64,000 nucleotides of DNA from Parasedimentitalea psychrophila (lineage in GTDB: Bacteria; Pseudomonadota; Alphaproteobacteria; Rhodobacterales; Rhodobacteraceae). The translations under genes and the position numbers were made by a program. Location: assembly GCF_030285785.1 (NCBI RefSeq), contig NZ_CP127247.1, positions 744,001 to 808,000 on the forward strand, written 5' to 3'. The notes beneath the pieces are model-generated. The model searched no databases. It was not told the DNA's origin and saw only the letters and a list, made by a program, of their open reading frames with translations. How positions within the stretch are numbered: the stretch's first letter is position 1; each line of letters begins with the position of its first letter. This document shows positions 26,760 through 34,922 of this stretch, piece after piece.

Positions 26760-27386
26760 TCACTCTGCGCTCATCCTGTTTCCTTCGGCCTCGATCGCCA
26801 TGAACACCCGGCCAACCGCCCCCACGGCGGCATAGAGAACCGAGTTATTGGCCGCCTCCAGATCGGAAAAGAAGTGACCGGCCCAAGAGCCGATATGTTT
26901 GTTGAAGAAGGTTTTCTGGTCGCCCAGGCTGGCGGGGTCGCCAAAGCGGCCGATAATTAGCGCGCCCATCATTTCCATCAGCGAGGCGATGTTGTCCTCG
27001 GGCTCATAGACGTTCTGGGCGCGGGTCATGCCACGTGCCGCCATGTCACGACGCAGTGACGCCAGCGGCTTTTCATTCAGGAAACCGGTCAGATAATAGC
27101 TGGCATAGGGCAGCAATTCACCGCGTCCCAAGCCGATGAACAACCTGTTGAACTCGCTCTCGACCGTGCCCGGTTTGGACAGGCTTGCCAGTTTGGCTAA
27201 GGCATTGATCGCTATACCCAGCTCGCCATTGTCACCTGACAACCCTGCGGTTTGCTCCAGCAGTATCTGATCCGGCGGCGCCGCCAGCAACAGACCCAGG
27301 AAATTATAGAGATCCGCCCGCAAGCGGTCTTCCTCGCTCACGTGAACCTGCGCGGTCATGGCTGTCATCGACGTCTCCTGTGTCAT
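26760..27386 (-). CDS. TorD/DmsD-family molybdoenzyme chaperone
   Basis: 208 residues, mostly helical. RLRADLYNFLGLLLAAPPD near the N-terminus and EPEDNIASLMEMMGALI in the middle match the TorD family (conserved E-P-x-D). It should bind the FdhA Tat signal and hold it until cofactor loading is complete. The ATG at 27386 overlaps the DUF3306 stop (ATGA); internal ATGs at 27368 and 27359 are alternatives. Confidence 0.92.
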   Translation of the reverse strand: MTQETSMTAMTAQVHVSEEDRLRADLYNFLGLLLAAPPDQILLEQTAGLSGDNGELGIAINALAKLASLSKPGTVESEFNRLFIGLGRGELLPYASYYLTGFLNEKPLASLRRDMAARGMTRAQNVYEPEDNIASLMEMMGALIIGRFGDPASLGDQKTFFNKHIGSWAGHFFSDLEAANNSVLYAAVGAVGRVFMAIEAEGNRMSAE

Positions 27387-28024
27387 GTCTTGGCCGCCCC
27401 CTCGTCAAAGGTGAAACGCATCCGCCGGGGCGGGGGCGGGGCCGAGATCGGGGGCGCCATATAGGCGGGTATTTCAGCGGCCTCGGGTTGCGAAGGTGCT
27501 GCGGTCACTTCGGCGGTGAGAGCTTCGGCGGCTGGTTCTGGCTGCTCTGTAACGCTGTCCTCGACGGCCTCGGCTGCCGCTTTGTCAGCCTCCTGCGCCT
27601 CCTGCGCCTCGGCCTCTTCGGCAGCTTGGCGGGCCATCTCGTCGACATGAGCCGTCATGCCTTTGCCAACCTGATAGGCGGTCTGAATGTTCTCAACCGC
27701 GCAAGCGGCGTCGGTAAAGTCTTCGCCGTAGTCGACCAGCCCATCGACATTGGCCAGCACCGGGTTGCTCAGCCACAGTCGGCGCAGCGCGCGGGTGCGG
27801 ATGCGGGCCGGAATTGTCTCGGTCAGGAACACGGTGAAATCATCGCCCTCACCCAGGCTGTCCGGGTCGGGCAGCTGCAACTCCGCCAAAAGCTCGGCGT
27901 CGCTTTTATCACCCAGTTCAGCGGCGCGCTGCTCGGCCAACGCCACATCCTCGGCGCGGGCATCTGCGACAACCTCGGCCTCGACACCGGCCTTGCGGCG
28001 GGCCCAGAAATCACCGCCGCTCAT
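27383..28024 (-). CDS. DUF3306 family protein
   Basis: 213 residues. FWARRKAGVEAE at the N-terminus and IPARIRTRALRRLWLSNPVLANVDGL in the centre are typical of DUF3306. The C-terminal 80 residues are rich in Ala, Glu and Pro and look disordered, ending in a basic motif (PPPRRMRF). It is coupled to its neighbours by 4-bp overlaps on both sides. The family is found with formate dehydrogenase and TorD genes; its biochemical role is unknown. Confidence 0.88.
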   Translation of the reverse strand: MSGGDFWARRKAGVEAEVVADARAEDVALAEQRAAELGDKSDAELLAELQLPDPDSLGEGDDFTVFLTETIPARIRTRALRRLWLSNPVLANVDGLVDYGEDFTDAACAVENIQTAYQVGKGMTAHVDEMARQAAEEAEAQEAQEADKAAAEAVEDSVTEQPEPAAEALTAEVTAAPSQPEAAEIPAYMAPPISAPPPPRRMRFTFDEGAAKT

Positions 28025-28590
28025 TGCAGCCGCTCTTTCTTGGTCAGCGCGGGCGAGCGGTAGACATCCGCCAGCTGGACAATCCGCGCGTCGCCGATCC
28101 CGTCCTCGGTCGCGCCAATATCAGTCTTGTCACGGCGCCGTTTCTTGAACCGCTCGGCGTGATAGTGTTTCTGAGCAAAGTCCCGCACCCAGGCGATCAG
28201 CCCATCAGGCATTGGCACTTTCTCGACAATCTCTTCGCTGCTGTCGGCATAATCCTGCGCTTCATAGGGCGAGGCGGTGACCAGCGTCACCTCTAGCGGA
28301 TGTGGCGTCATCTCACTGTCGCGCAACACCACATAGACACAGGGGGGACTGGTGCTGAGCCCATGCAGATAGGCCTCAGCATCGGCGCCGTGCAGTTCCA
28401 GCGGCAGGGTTGCGGCGTGAAAGTCACTGACCCCGGCCTCGTGGCGCAGCAACAGCCAACGCGCCTCGGCGGCACCGGGCAGAACAGCAATCGCTTTCCA
28501 CGCGTATTTTGCCCATGGGGTCACCCCCGGCGCCCGTCGCAGGACGACGCCCATCGGCATAACATCGAATTTGTCTGGGTTGTGGATCAC
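28021..28590 (-). CDS. DUF3305 family protein
   Basis: 189 residues. MGVVLRRAPGVTPWAKYAWKAIAVLPGA is the DUF3305 opening motif (quoted in part; residues about 13-40), and PLELHGADAEAYL follows. A GTG at 28590 gives the longest form, an ATG at 28560 a shorter one; neither has a strong RBS. It is the first gene of the fdh operon reading left, opposite the ferredoxin gene at 28936. The function of the family is unknown; it is a consistent partner of DUF3306 and fdh. Confidence 0.86.
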   Translation of the reverse strand: MIHNPDKFDVMPMGVVLRRAPGVTPWAKYAWKAIAVLPGAAEARWLLLRHEAGVSDFHAATLPLELHGADAEAYLHGLSTSPPCVYVVLRDSEMTPHPLEVTLVTASPYEAQDYADSSEEIVEKVPMPDGLIAWVRDFAQKHYHAERFKKRRRDKTDIGATEDGIGDARIVQLADVYRSPALTKKERLQ

Positions 28591-28935
28591 GCGTCGATGG
28601 CCCCGTTGATCTGAATTACCCAGTCAGGTTGCAACGATAGGTTCCTGTTTCCAAAGCTGGAAATGCGGGTTTTGCAGGAATTTGTTCGATCGGGACAAAT
28701 TGGGGTGTCCATCTAACGATCACGTAACGGTCCGGTCGTTTTGTCTAATTCGACTAAATCGCTCAACAAATTGAAATTTGCCCGAAACCCCGAATCACCC
28801 TCGATGTTTCAGAGCTCTCTAGCCCCAGTCGCCGCCGTAAAACAGGTTTACGAGACCCGCGAATCGTGGCTAGCTTGAGGCCCGGACAGGGGTGAAACCG
28901 CCTCTTTCACCAGCCTGTTTACAAGCGAGGACAAT
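28591..28935. promoter_or_regulatory. Divergent regulatory region of the two fdh operons
   Basis: 345 bp without a credible gene. It contains an inverted repeat CGTAAA-N5-TTTACG (28836-28852) and a longer one, ACAGGGGTGAAA...TTTCACCAGCCTGT (28886-28918). The second lies just upstream of the RBS of the rightward ferredoxin gene, so it would be either an operator or a leader hairpin. I found no clear FNR, sigma-54 or molybdate-riboswitch signature. Confidence 0.5.
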
Positions 28936-30882
28936 ATGGGTAAGCAACTGATTATATGTGATTGTTCAGGGTCTCAACAGATCGACACCACGGCTCTTTC
29001 GCGGGCCACTGGGATCCCTTGCCCAAAGCTGCACAGCGCCCTTTGCACCGGTGAAATTGAGGCTGCGGCCGGGGCAATCGCAGATGGAGAGGCAATAATT
29101 TGCTGTGCTCAGGAGCAAAGCCTTTTTGAGCAACTAGCGGCTGAAATTGGCGCCCCTGCACCTGTTTGCCTGGACCTGCGGGACCGGGCCGGATGGACCG
29201 CCGATACCGGCGATACACTACCCAAAATGTCCGCATTGACCGCCGAGGCCGGTCTGCCTGTCGCCGCCGCCAAAAGTATCGACGTGATCTCGGAAGGGGT
29301 CTGCCTGATCCTGGGGCCTGCTGAGATCGCGCTGGCGGCGGCGGAAAAGCTGCAGGATGTATTGGCCGTTACCGTGCTACTCAACGAGACAGCCAGGCCA
29401 CCAATGACGCGGGCCTTTGAGGCTGTGCGGGGTCGCCTGAAACGCGCCTCGGGGGCGTTGGGGCAATTCGATGTGACCATTGACGCCTTTCAGCAGTTGA
29501 CCCCTGGGGGCCGACAGTGGGGCTGGAGCACGCCGCGAGATGGCGGCCAGTCAAACTGCGATATCATTCTGGACCTGAGCGGCGAAGCCTCCCTTTTCCC
29601 GGCGCCGGAAAAACGGATCGGCTATCTGCGCGGCGACCCCCGGCATGCGCCTTCGGTCGCCGATGCGCTGCTGCAAGCCGCACAGCTAGTCGGAACATTT
29701 GAGAAGCCGCTATATGTTCGCAACCAGCCTCTCCTGTGTGCCCACTCCCGCGCTGACCAGACAGGCTGTCGCAAGTGTCTGGATATCTGCCCCACCGGCG
29801 CCATCAGCGCCAGTGGGGATCATGTCAGCATCGACCCGATGATCTGTGCCGGCTGCGGCTCCTGCGCGACCCTGTGCCCCTCTGGCGCACTAACCTATGA
29901 CGCGCCCCCCACCGACAGCCTGATGCGCCGCATTCAAACTCTGGCAACCGCATTTCTTGGCGCGGGTGGCATCGCGCCACGTCTCTTGGTGGTGAATGGC
30001 CATGGCGGTGAGATGATCCGCTATGCGGCGCGCTATGGCACCGGCTTGCCCGCCAATGTCATACCGCTGGAACTTGAGGCCCTGAACCGTTTTGGCCATG
30101 CCGAAATTCTGGCCGCGCTTGCCGCCGGATTTGCCTGGGTGGATATCCTGCTGGCACCCGGCATTGAACAGGATGTACTGGAGCGCGAAGTGGCGCTGGC
30201 CAATGCGATCAGTGGCGAAAAATCGGCGCTGCTGGACCATTTCGACCCGGACGCGCTGAGCGAGACACTGTTTGGCGCAGCGGTTCCCACCGCCCTTGCT
30301 GACGTGGTGCGCCCACTGGGCAACCGCCGCCAAATCACCCGGCAAGCCGCCAAGGCCTTGACCCCCGGCACCGCAGTGCTGCCACTGCCCGCAGAGGCCC
30401 CTTACGGTGCGGTGCTGGTCGATACCAGCGCCTGCACCCTGTGCCTGTCCTGCGTATCGCTGTGCCCGTCAGGGGCTCTGGGGGACAATCCAGACCTGCC
30501 GCAATTGCGCTTTCAAGAGGACGCCTGCCTGCAATGCGGCCTCTGCGCCAATATCTGCCCCGAGGACGCGATCACCTATGAACCACGCCTGAATCTGGCC
30601 GACAGCGCCCTGTCACAGGTGGTATTGCACGAGGAAGAACCCTGCGCCTGCGTCGAATGCGGCGCTTTGTTCGGGGTCAAATCAACCGTCGACAAAATTG
30701 TCGGTATGCTGGCCGACAAGCACGCCATGTTCCAAGGGTCAGAGGCAGCCCGGATGATCCGGATGTGCGACAAATGCCGTGTCAACGCTCAGCACCACCA
30801 GGAAAATGCGCCCTTCAGAGGCGCTGATCGACCGCGGGTACGGACCACGGATGACTATCTCAGCAAGCGTCGCGATCACTGA
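28936..30882 (+). CDS. Four-cluster ferredoxin-type protein linked to formate dehydrogenase
   Basis: 648 residues, cytoplasmic (no signal). Four 4Fe-4S motifs are visible: CRKCLDICPTGAI and CAGCGSCATLCPSGAL near residues 280-320, and CTLCLSCVSLCPSGAL and CLQCGLCANICPEDAI near 500-550. Extra cysteines occur at the N-terminus (ICDCSG, ICCAQ) and C-terminus (CACVECG, MCDKCRVN). The N-terminal half has no motif I recognise. It probably shuttles electrons, perhaps for FDH maturation or for a soluble acceptor; this is inference from its position opposite the fdh operon. It is the first gene of the operon running on to 33328. Confidence 0.85.
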   Translation: MGKQLIICDCSGSQQIDTTALSRATGIPCPKLHSALCTGEIEAAAGAIADGEAIICCAQEQSLFEQLAAEIGAPAPVCLDLRDRAGWTADTGDTLPKMSALTAEAGLPVAAAKSIDVISEGVCLILGPAEIALAAAEKLQDVLAVTVLLNETARPPMTRAFEAVRGRLKRASGALGQFDVTIDAFQQLTPGGRQWGWSTPRDGGQSNCDIILDLSGEASLFPAPEKRIGYLRGDPRHAPSVADALLQAAQLVGTFEKPLYVRNQPLLCAHSRADQTGCRKCLDICPTGAISASGDHVSIDPMICAGCGSCATLCPSGALTYDAPPTDSLMRRIQTLATAFLGAGGIAPRLLVVNGHGGEMIRYAARYGTGLPANVIPLELEALNRFGHAEILAALAAGFAWVDILLAPGIEQDVLEREVALANAISGEKSALLDHFDPDALSETLFGAAVPTALADVVRPLGNRRQITRQAAKALTPGTAVLPLPAEAPYGAVLVDTSACTLCLSCVSLCPSGALGDNPDLPQLRFQEDACLQCGLCANICPEDAITYEPRLNLADSALSQVVLHEEEPCACVECGALFGVKSTVDKIVGMLADKHAMFQGSEAARMIRMCDKCRVNAQHHQENAPFRGADRPRVRTTDDYLSKRRDH

Positions 30883-30930
30883 TGCTGCCAGGGGGTCCGC
30901 AAATCATTCCAGCCCGGACTGCCCACCGCA

Positions 30931-30960
30931 CTGGCCTGTCATCTGGCCTGTCATCTGGCC
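30931..30960 (+). repeat. 12-bp tandem repeat upstream of mrp
   Basis: CTGGCCTGTCAT occurs twice in tandem and is followed by a third partial copy, CTGGCC. It lies in the 198-bp spacer between the ferredoxin gene and mrp. Confidence 0.75.
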
Positions 30961-31080
30961 GTGCAATCGGGACAAAACTCAGGCAGACATACATTATCAA
31001 ATCAGACGGGTGATGCGAAATGGCAAAAAAACCAAGGCCAGTTCGTCAAACACCCCCCTACCCATAGGAGCAAGGCCAAC

Positions 31081-32148
31081 GTGTCTCTCACCCGTGAAAC
31101 CGTCCTCGCCGCGTTGAAAACCATCTCTGACCCGATCAGCGGTGAAGACATCGTTGGCGCTGGCATCATGCGCGCTCTGACCGTAGAGGGCGCCGAGGTG
31201 CGCTTTGTCCTCGAAATTGACCCCGCCCAGGCCGAGGCCTACGGCCCGGTACGCGACGGCGCCGAAAAAGTGGTGTCGGCGCTTGCAGGGGTCGACAAGG
31301 TCTCGGCGCTGCTGACCGGGCATGCCGCCAAGGCGCCGCCGCCGGACCTGAAACCAGGCAAACCAGCCCAGCCGCAGGGGCCGCAGAAAATCCCCGGCGT
31401 CGATCGCATCATCGCGGTGGCTTCGGGCAAGGGCGGCGTTGGCAAATCCACCGTCTCGGCCAACCTGGCCTGTGCTCTGGCGGCTCAGGGCCGCCGCGTC
31501 GGGTTGCTGGATGCGGATGTCTACGGCCCGTCCCAGCCTCGCATGCTGGGTATCTCGGGGCGCCCGGCCAGCCCGGATGGCAAGACCATTCTGCCAATGC
31601 GAAACCACGGCGTCACCATGATGTCGATGGGCCTTATGACCAACGAGGGTCAGGCCGTGGTCTGGCGCGGCCCGATGCTGATGGGGGCGCTGCAGCAGAT
31701 GATGATGCAGGTGCAGTGGGGGGCTTTGGACGTGCTCATCGTCGATCTGCCGCCGGGGACCGGTGACGTGCAGATGACACTGGCGCAAAAGGCCGAAGTC
31801 GACGGTGCAATCATTGTGTCAACGCCGCAGGACATCGCCCTGATCGACGCCCGCAAAGGCATCGACATGTTCAATCAGCTGCACGTGCCGATCCTTGGCA
31901 TGATCGAAAACATGTCCACTCACATTTGCTCCAACTGCGGCCATGAGGAGCATATTTTTGGCCATGGAGGCGTCGCCGCTGAGGCCGCCAAACTGAACGT
32001 TCCCCTGCTGGCCGAAGTGCCGCTTCACCTGGATGTGCGGCTGGCCTCGGACAGCGGCGCGCCGATTGTGGTCGCCAAACCCGACAGCCCTCAGGCACAG
32101 GTGTTTCACGCCATCGCCCGGACATTGGTTGACCGGGGCGCCGCATGA
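31081..32148 (+). CDS. Mrp/ApbC-family iron-sulfur cluster carrier ATPase
   Basis: 355 residues from the GTG at 31081 (AGGAG 10 bases upstream); a longer frame exists but would start in the spacer. An N-terminal MIP18/DUF59 domain (TISDPISGEDIVGAGI) is followed by the P-loop ATPase with the deviant Walker A GKGGVGKST, then HICSNCGHEEHIFG with the CxxC that binds a bridging 4Fe-4S cluster. It delivers Fe-S clusters to target proteins. Its position suggests delivery to formate dehydrogenase or the ferredoxin, but Mrp proteins are often general carriers. Confidence 0.92.
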   Translation: MSLTRETVLAALKTISDPISGEDIVGAGIMRALTVEGAEVRFVLEIDPAQAEAYGPVRDGAEKVVSALAGVDKVSALLTGHAAKAPPPDLKPGKPAQPQGPQKIPGVDRIIAVASGKGGVGKSTVSANLACALAAQGRRVGLLDADVYGPSQPRMLGISGRPASPDGKTILPMRNHGVTMMSMGLMTNEGQAVVWRGPMLMGALQQMMMQVQWGALDVLIVDLPPGTGDVQMTLAQKAEVDGAIIVSTPQDIALIDARKGIDMFNQLHVPILGMIENMSTHICSNCGHEEHIFGHGGVAAEAAKLNVPLLAEVPLHLDVRLASDSGAPIVVAKPDSPQAQVFHAIARTLVDRGAA

Positions 32149-32849
32149 TCCAGGTCACCTTGCCTCCCTTGCTGTCCGGCCATCCGGTCAAGGGTCAGGA
32201 AGACCCGTTCGACACCGCCTGCAAAAAGGCAATTCTGGGCTGTGACAGCGGTTTGATGACCTACAACCTGGCCGCCGACAGCCTGGCTGCGGCGCTGGTC
32301 TTTGCCCCCGAGGTGCCCCTACGTCAGGCCATGGCGATGTTGCCCACCTGCGGTGTCGGCTTCCAGAACGCACTCGGGGCGCTGGCGCCGCCCGAAGTGG
32401 CGGTGCATCTGGAGTGGCAGGGGCAAATGCGCATCAATGGCGCCCGCTGCGGCGCCCTGCGCTGCGCCGCCAGCAGCACCGATGCCGACACCATCCCCGA
32501 TTGGCTGGTGATTGGCCTGCAATTGCCGCTCTGGCCCAGCTCCCAGGACGGCGGCGACACACCGGATAACACCGCGCTCTACGGCGAAGGCTGCGCCGAG
32601 GTCAAAGCCCCGGCGCTGCTGGAAAGCTGGGCCCGCCACAGCCTGCACTGGATCACCCGCTGGGAAAACGGTGACCGCCAGGCCCTGCACGCCGCATGGC
32701 GCGGCCTTGCCTGGGGCACCGGCGAAGACACTGTGCAGGTCGGCCTGTCCGGAACATTCCTTGGTATCGACGAAGACTTCGGCATGCTGCTGCGGGCTGG
32801 CGACACCACCCACCTGATCCCCCTGACCTCTCTGCTGGAGACCCCCTGA
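32145..32849 (+). CDS. Biotin/lipoate A/B protein ligase-family protein
   Basis: 234 residues. The fold signals are weak by eye: a catalytic-domain-like N-terminal part (LAADSLAAALVFAPEVPL, GVGFQNALGALAPPEVAVHLEW) and a small C-terminal beta domain (VQVGLSGTFLGIDEDFGMLL) resembling DUF4444. I identify it from memory of similar proteins beside fdh genes in Rhodobacterales. It overlaps mrp by 4 bp and the DUF6505 gene by one base. No lipoylated or biotinylated protein is encoded nearby, so the true reaction is unknown. Confidence 0.6.
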   Translation: MIQVTLPPLLSGHPVKGQEDPFDTACKKAILGCDSGLMTYNLAADSLAAALVFAPEVPLRQAMAMLPTCGVGFQNALGALAPPEVAVHLEWQGQMRINGARCGALRCAASSTDADTIPDWLVIGLQLPLWPSSQDGGDTPDNTALYGEGCAEVKAPALLESWARHSLHWITRWENGDRQALHAAWRGLAWGTGEDTVQVGLSGTFLGIDEDFGMLLRAGDTTHLIPLTSLLETP

Positions 32850-33328
32850 TGCAGCTCGCCCGTGCCATCCATCTCGACGACAGCGACCAACGTGTCTTTG
32901 CCAGCCAGGCCCGCACCGGCGAATGGTGCATCTCGGGTGGCTTTGAATTCTCCAACTGGGGCGAGTCCGACCTGATCGGCAAGCCGCGCCAGGCCTTTGC
33001 CAATGGCTGGATTGGCTTGGAAACCGCAGGCCGGGTTACCTTTGTCGCGGTCACCCGGATTGAACCGGAGGAATTCGACCGGCTGACCGATATGCTGGCG
33101 CAGCATTTTGTAAACTTCTACGGCGCCCCCAACCTTGAGGCCGCGCGCCCGTTTGCCACCGAGGAACTGCTGCAAATGCGCGACCTCTGCGCCACCCATG
33201 CGCCGAACACACTGCTCACGGTGTCGCGCCAGCTCACCGCTGCCGGTGTCAAAGAGGCGTTTCGGGTGATCGAGCCACAGCAGGCCGGGCTGGACCAGTT
33301 CGCGATCCACGGCGACATCGCGGGCTGA
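32849..33328 (+). CDS. DUF6505 family protein
   Basis: 159 residues from the ATG that overlaps the upstream stop (TGATG); longer in-frame starts run through the previous gene. The sequence MQLARAIHLDDSDQRVF, GEWCISGGFEFSNW and FVNFYGAPNLEAAR recalls DUF6505, a small uncharacterised family found with fdh accessory genes. It is cytoplasmic, with no cofactor motif. Last gene of the operon; a GC-rich palindrome follows. Confidence 0.6.
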   Translation: MQLARAIHLDDSDQRVFASQARTGEWCISGGFEFSNWGESDLIGKPRQAFANGWIGLETAGRVTFVAVTRIEPEEFDRLTDMLAQHFVNFYGAPNLEAARPFATEELLQMRDLCATHAPNTLLTVSRQLTAAGVKEAFRVIEPQQAGLDQFAIHGDIAG

Positions 33329-33330
33329 AC

Positions 33331-33375
33331 CTTCTTCTTGTCTGAAATACCTCGGGGTCCGGGGCAGCGCCCCGG
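33331..33375. repeat. Dispersed palindromic intergenic element, copy B
   Basis: CTTCTTCTTGT...AAATACCTC (33331-33353) is the inverse of the tail of copy A at 13844-13868. It is joined to the hairpin CCGGGGC-AGC-GCCCCGG (33359-33375), shared in sequence with copy C. It sits between convergent operons (DUF6505 and tupA) and may terminate both. Confidence 0.65.
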
Positions 33376-33405
33376 CAGCTCCCCGGCTCCACCAGATCCA
33401 AAGGC

Positions 33406-34212
33406 CTATTTCTGGGCGCCATTGAACACAAACAGTGTCTCACCCTTGATCTGATAGGTATCAATAAGCACCCTGGCGCGATCGGACACCAGCCAGATCT
33501 CCAAGGCCGCCGCCAGGGCGCTCTTCACATGGGGATGTTTGGCTGGGTTCACCGGGATATAGCTATACTGGTTGAACAAAACCGGATCGCCTGCAAACAA
33601 CAGCTGCAGATCTGCTTTATTGCCAAAATTCAGCCAACTGGCCCGATCTGCCAGGATATAGCCATTCAGCCCCGAGGCGGTGTTCAGCGCCGCTCCCATT
33701 CCCGCCCCAACAGAGGTATACCACGCGCCAAATTCCTCCACATCCAGCGCCGCTGAGGCCCAAAGGCTCAGCTCCTTTTTATGGGTGCCACTGTCGTCGC
33801 CACGGCTGACAAACACCGCCTCAGCCGCTGATATCTTTTGCAGGGCTTCGGCGGCATCACCAGCCGTTCCAATGCCCGCAGCATCGCCGCCGGGGCCGAC
33901 AAAGACAAAATCATTATACATGATTTCACGTCGGTGGGTGCCGTTGCCGCCTGCCAGAAATTTTTCTTCTGCAGCCTTTGAGTGGACCAGAATGGCGTCC
34001 ACATCACCGGCCTCGCCCAATCTTAGCGCCTGGCCAGTGCCCACCACCAGCAGCTGCACATCGAGGCCAAGATCGGCCTGAATGGCCGGCAGCAATACCT
34101 CCGACAGCCCCGAGTTGTGGAACGAGGTGGTCACCGCCAGTTTCATCTCTTCAGCCAGCGATGCGGTGGCCAATGTGAGCGCCGCAACCGCGCCCATCAA
34201 CGTCCGTTTCAT
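33406..34212 (-). CDS. tupA: Tungstate ABC transporter substrate-binding protein
   Basis: 268 residues with a signal peptide (LMGAVAALTLATASLA). TupA-specific segments are clear: TTSFHNSGL, VGTGQALRLGEAGDVDAILVHS, RREIMYNDFVFVGP and SRGDDSGTHKKE (oxyanion ligands). TupA proteins bind tungstate with very high affinity and discriminate against molybdate. It is the last gene of tupBCA and overlaps tupC by 4 bp. The adjacent formate dehydrogenase operons explain the need for tungsten. Confidence 0.94.
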   Translation of the reverse strand: MKRTLMGAVAALTLATASLAEEMKLAVTTSFHNSGLSEVLLPAIQADLGLDVQLLVVGTGQALRLGEAGDVDAILVHSKAAEEKFLAGGNGTHRREIMYNDFVFVGPGGDAAGIGTAGDAAEALQKISAAEAVFVSRGDDSGTHKKELSLWASAALDVEEFGAWYTSVGAGMGAALNTASGLNGYILADRASWLNFGNKADLQLLFAGDPVLFNQYSYIPVNPAKHPHVKSALAAALEIWLVSDRARVLIDTYQIKGETLFVFNGAQK

Positions 34213-34922
34213 TCGACAATATCCCCCCTCAGAAACGCCCGGCCCTGTTGGGTCGCGGGTCTGGCAAAAAACACCTCTGCCGGTGAAAATTCATGTATTT
34301 TGCCATGCAGCACAAATATGACCTCATCGGCCAGTCTCTGTGCCTGTCCCATGTTATGGGTCGACATGATCAGCCGGGTGCCATTGGCCGCAGCCCGGGT
34401 CAGGATTTCTTCGATCTCACGGGTGGCGCGGCCATCCAGAGAGGCGCAGGGCTCGTCCAGGAACAGCACCTGCGGATCGCGGATCAAGGCCCGCGCCAAT
34501 GCCAGCTTTTGCCGCTCGCCGCCGGACAGTATTGTGGCCTGCTGTTTCAGCGCATGGCCCAGACCGACCTGCCCGGCCCAGTCCTGCGCCCGCAGTCGGG
34601 CCTCAGCTTTTGCAACGCCAATCAGGCGCAGAGGATAGGCAATATTCTCTAGCACCGAGCGCCGCATCATCACTGGCGCCTGAAACACAAACCCCTGGTG
34701 TTTGCGCGCCTCCACCGTCGGGCAGGCCCAGTTCAGGCTGCCGCCGTTCAAGCGGACGATCCCATGCAGCATCTTCAGCAGCGAGGTTTTCCCGGCCCCG
34801 TTGGGACCAATGACAATGGTCACCCCCTGGCCTTGCAAGGTCAGGTCAATCGGCCCGGCCAGCACCTTGCCCTGACGCCGCACCACCGCCTGCTTTGCTT
34901 TCAGCGGGAACATCTGCATCAC
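34209..34922 (-). CDS. tupC: Tungstate ABC transporter ATP-binding protein
   Basis: 237 residues with Walker A GPNGAGKTSLL, signature LSGGERQKLALARAL, Walker B VLFLDEPCASLDG and the switch His in STHNMGQ. It energises import by the TupB permease. It overlaps both neighbours by 4 bp. Confidence 0.93.
   Translation of the reverse strand: MMQMFPLKAKQAVVRRQGKVLAGPIDLTLQGQGVTIVIGPNGAGKTSLLKMLHGIVRLNGGSLNWACPTVEARKHQGFVFQAPVMMRRSVLENIAYPLRLIGVAKAEARLRAQDWAGQVGLGHALKQQATILSGGERQKLALARALIRDPQVLFLDEPCASLDGRATREIEEILTRAAANGTRLIMSTHNMGQAQRLADEVIFVLHGKIHEFSPAEVFFARPATQQGRAFLRGDIVE

Noticed and set aside
30936-30954. Pho-box-like pair CTGTCAT...CTGTCAT
   Set aside because: The two heptamers are 12 bp apart instead of the 11-bp period of Pho boxes, and the downstream gene (mrp) is not a phosphate gene; better explained as the 12-bp tandem repeat.
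30961-31080. Extra 40 codons at the N-terminus of Mrp
   Set aside because: Low-complexity sequence in the spacer; the GTG at 31081 has a proper RBS and starts directly at the MIP18 domain.
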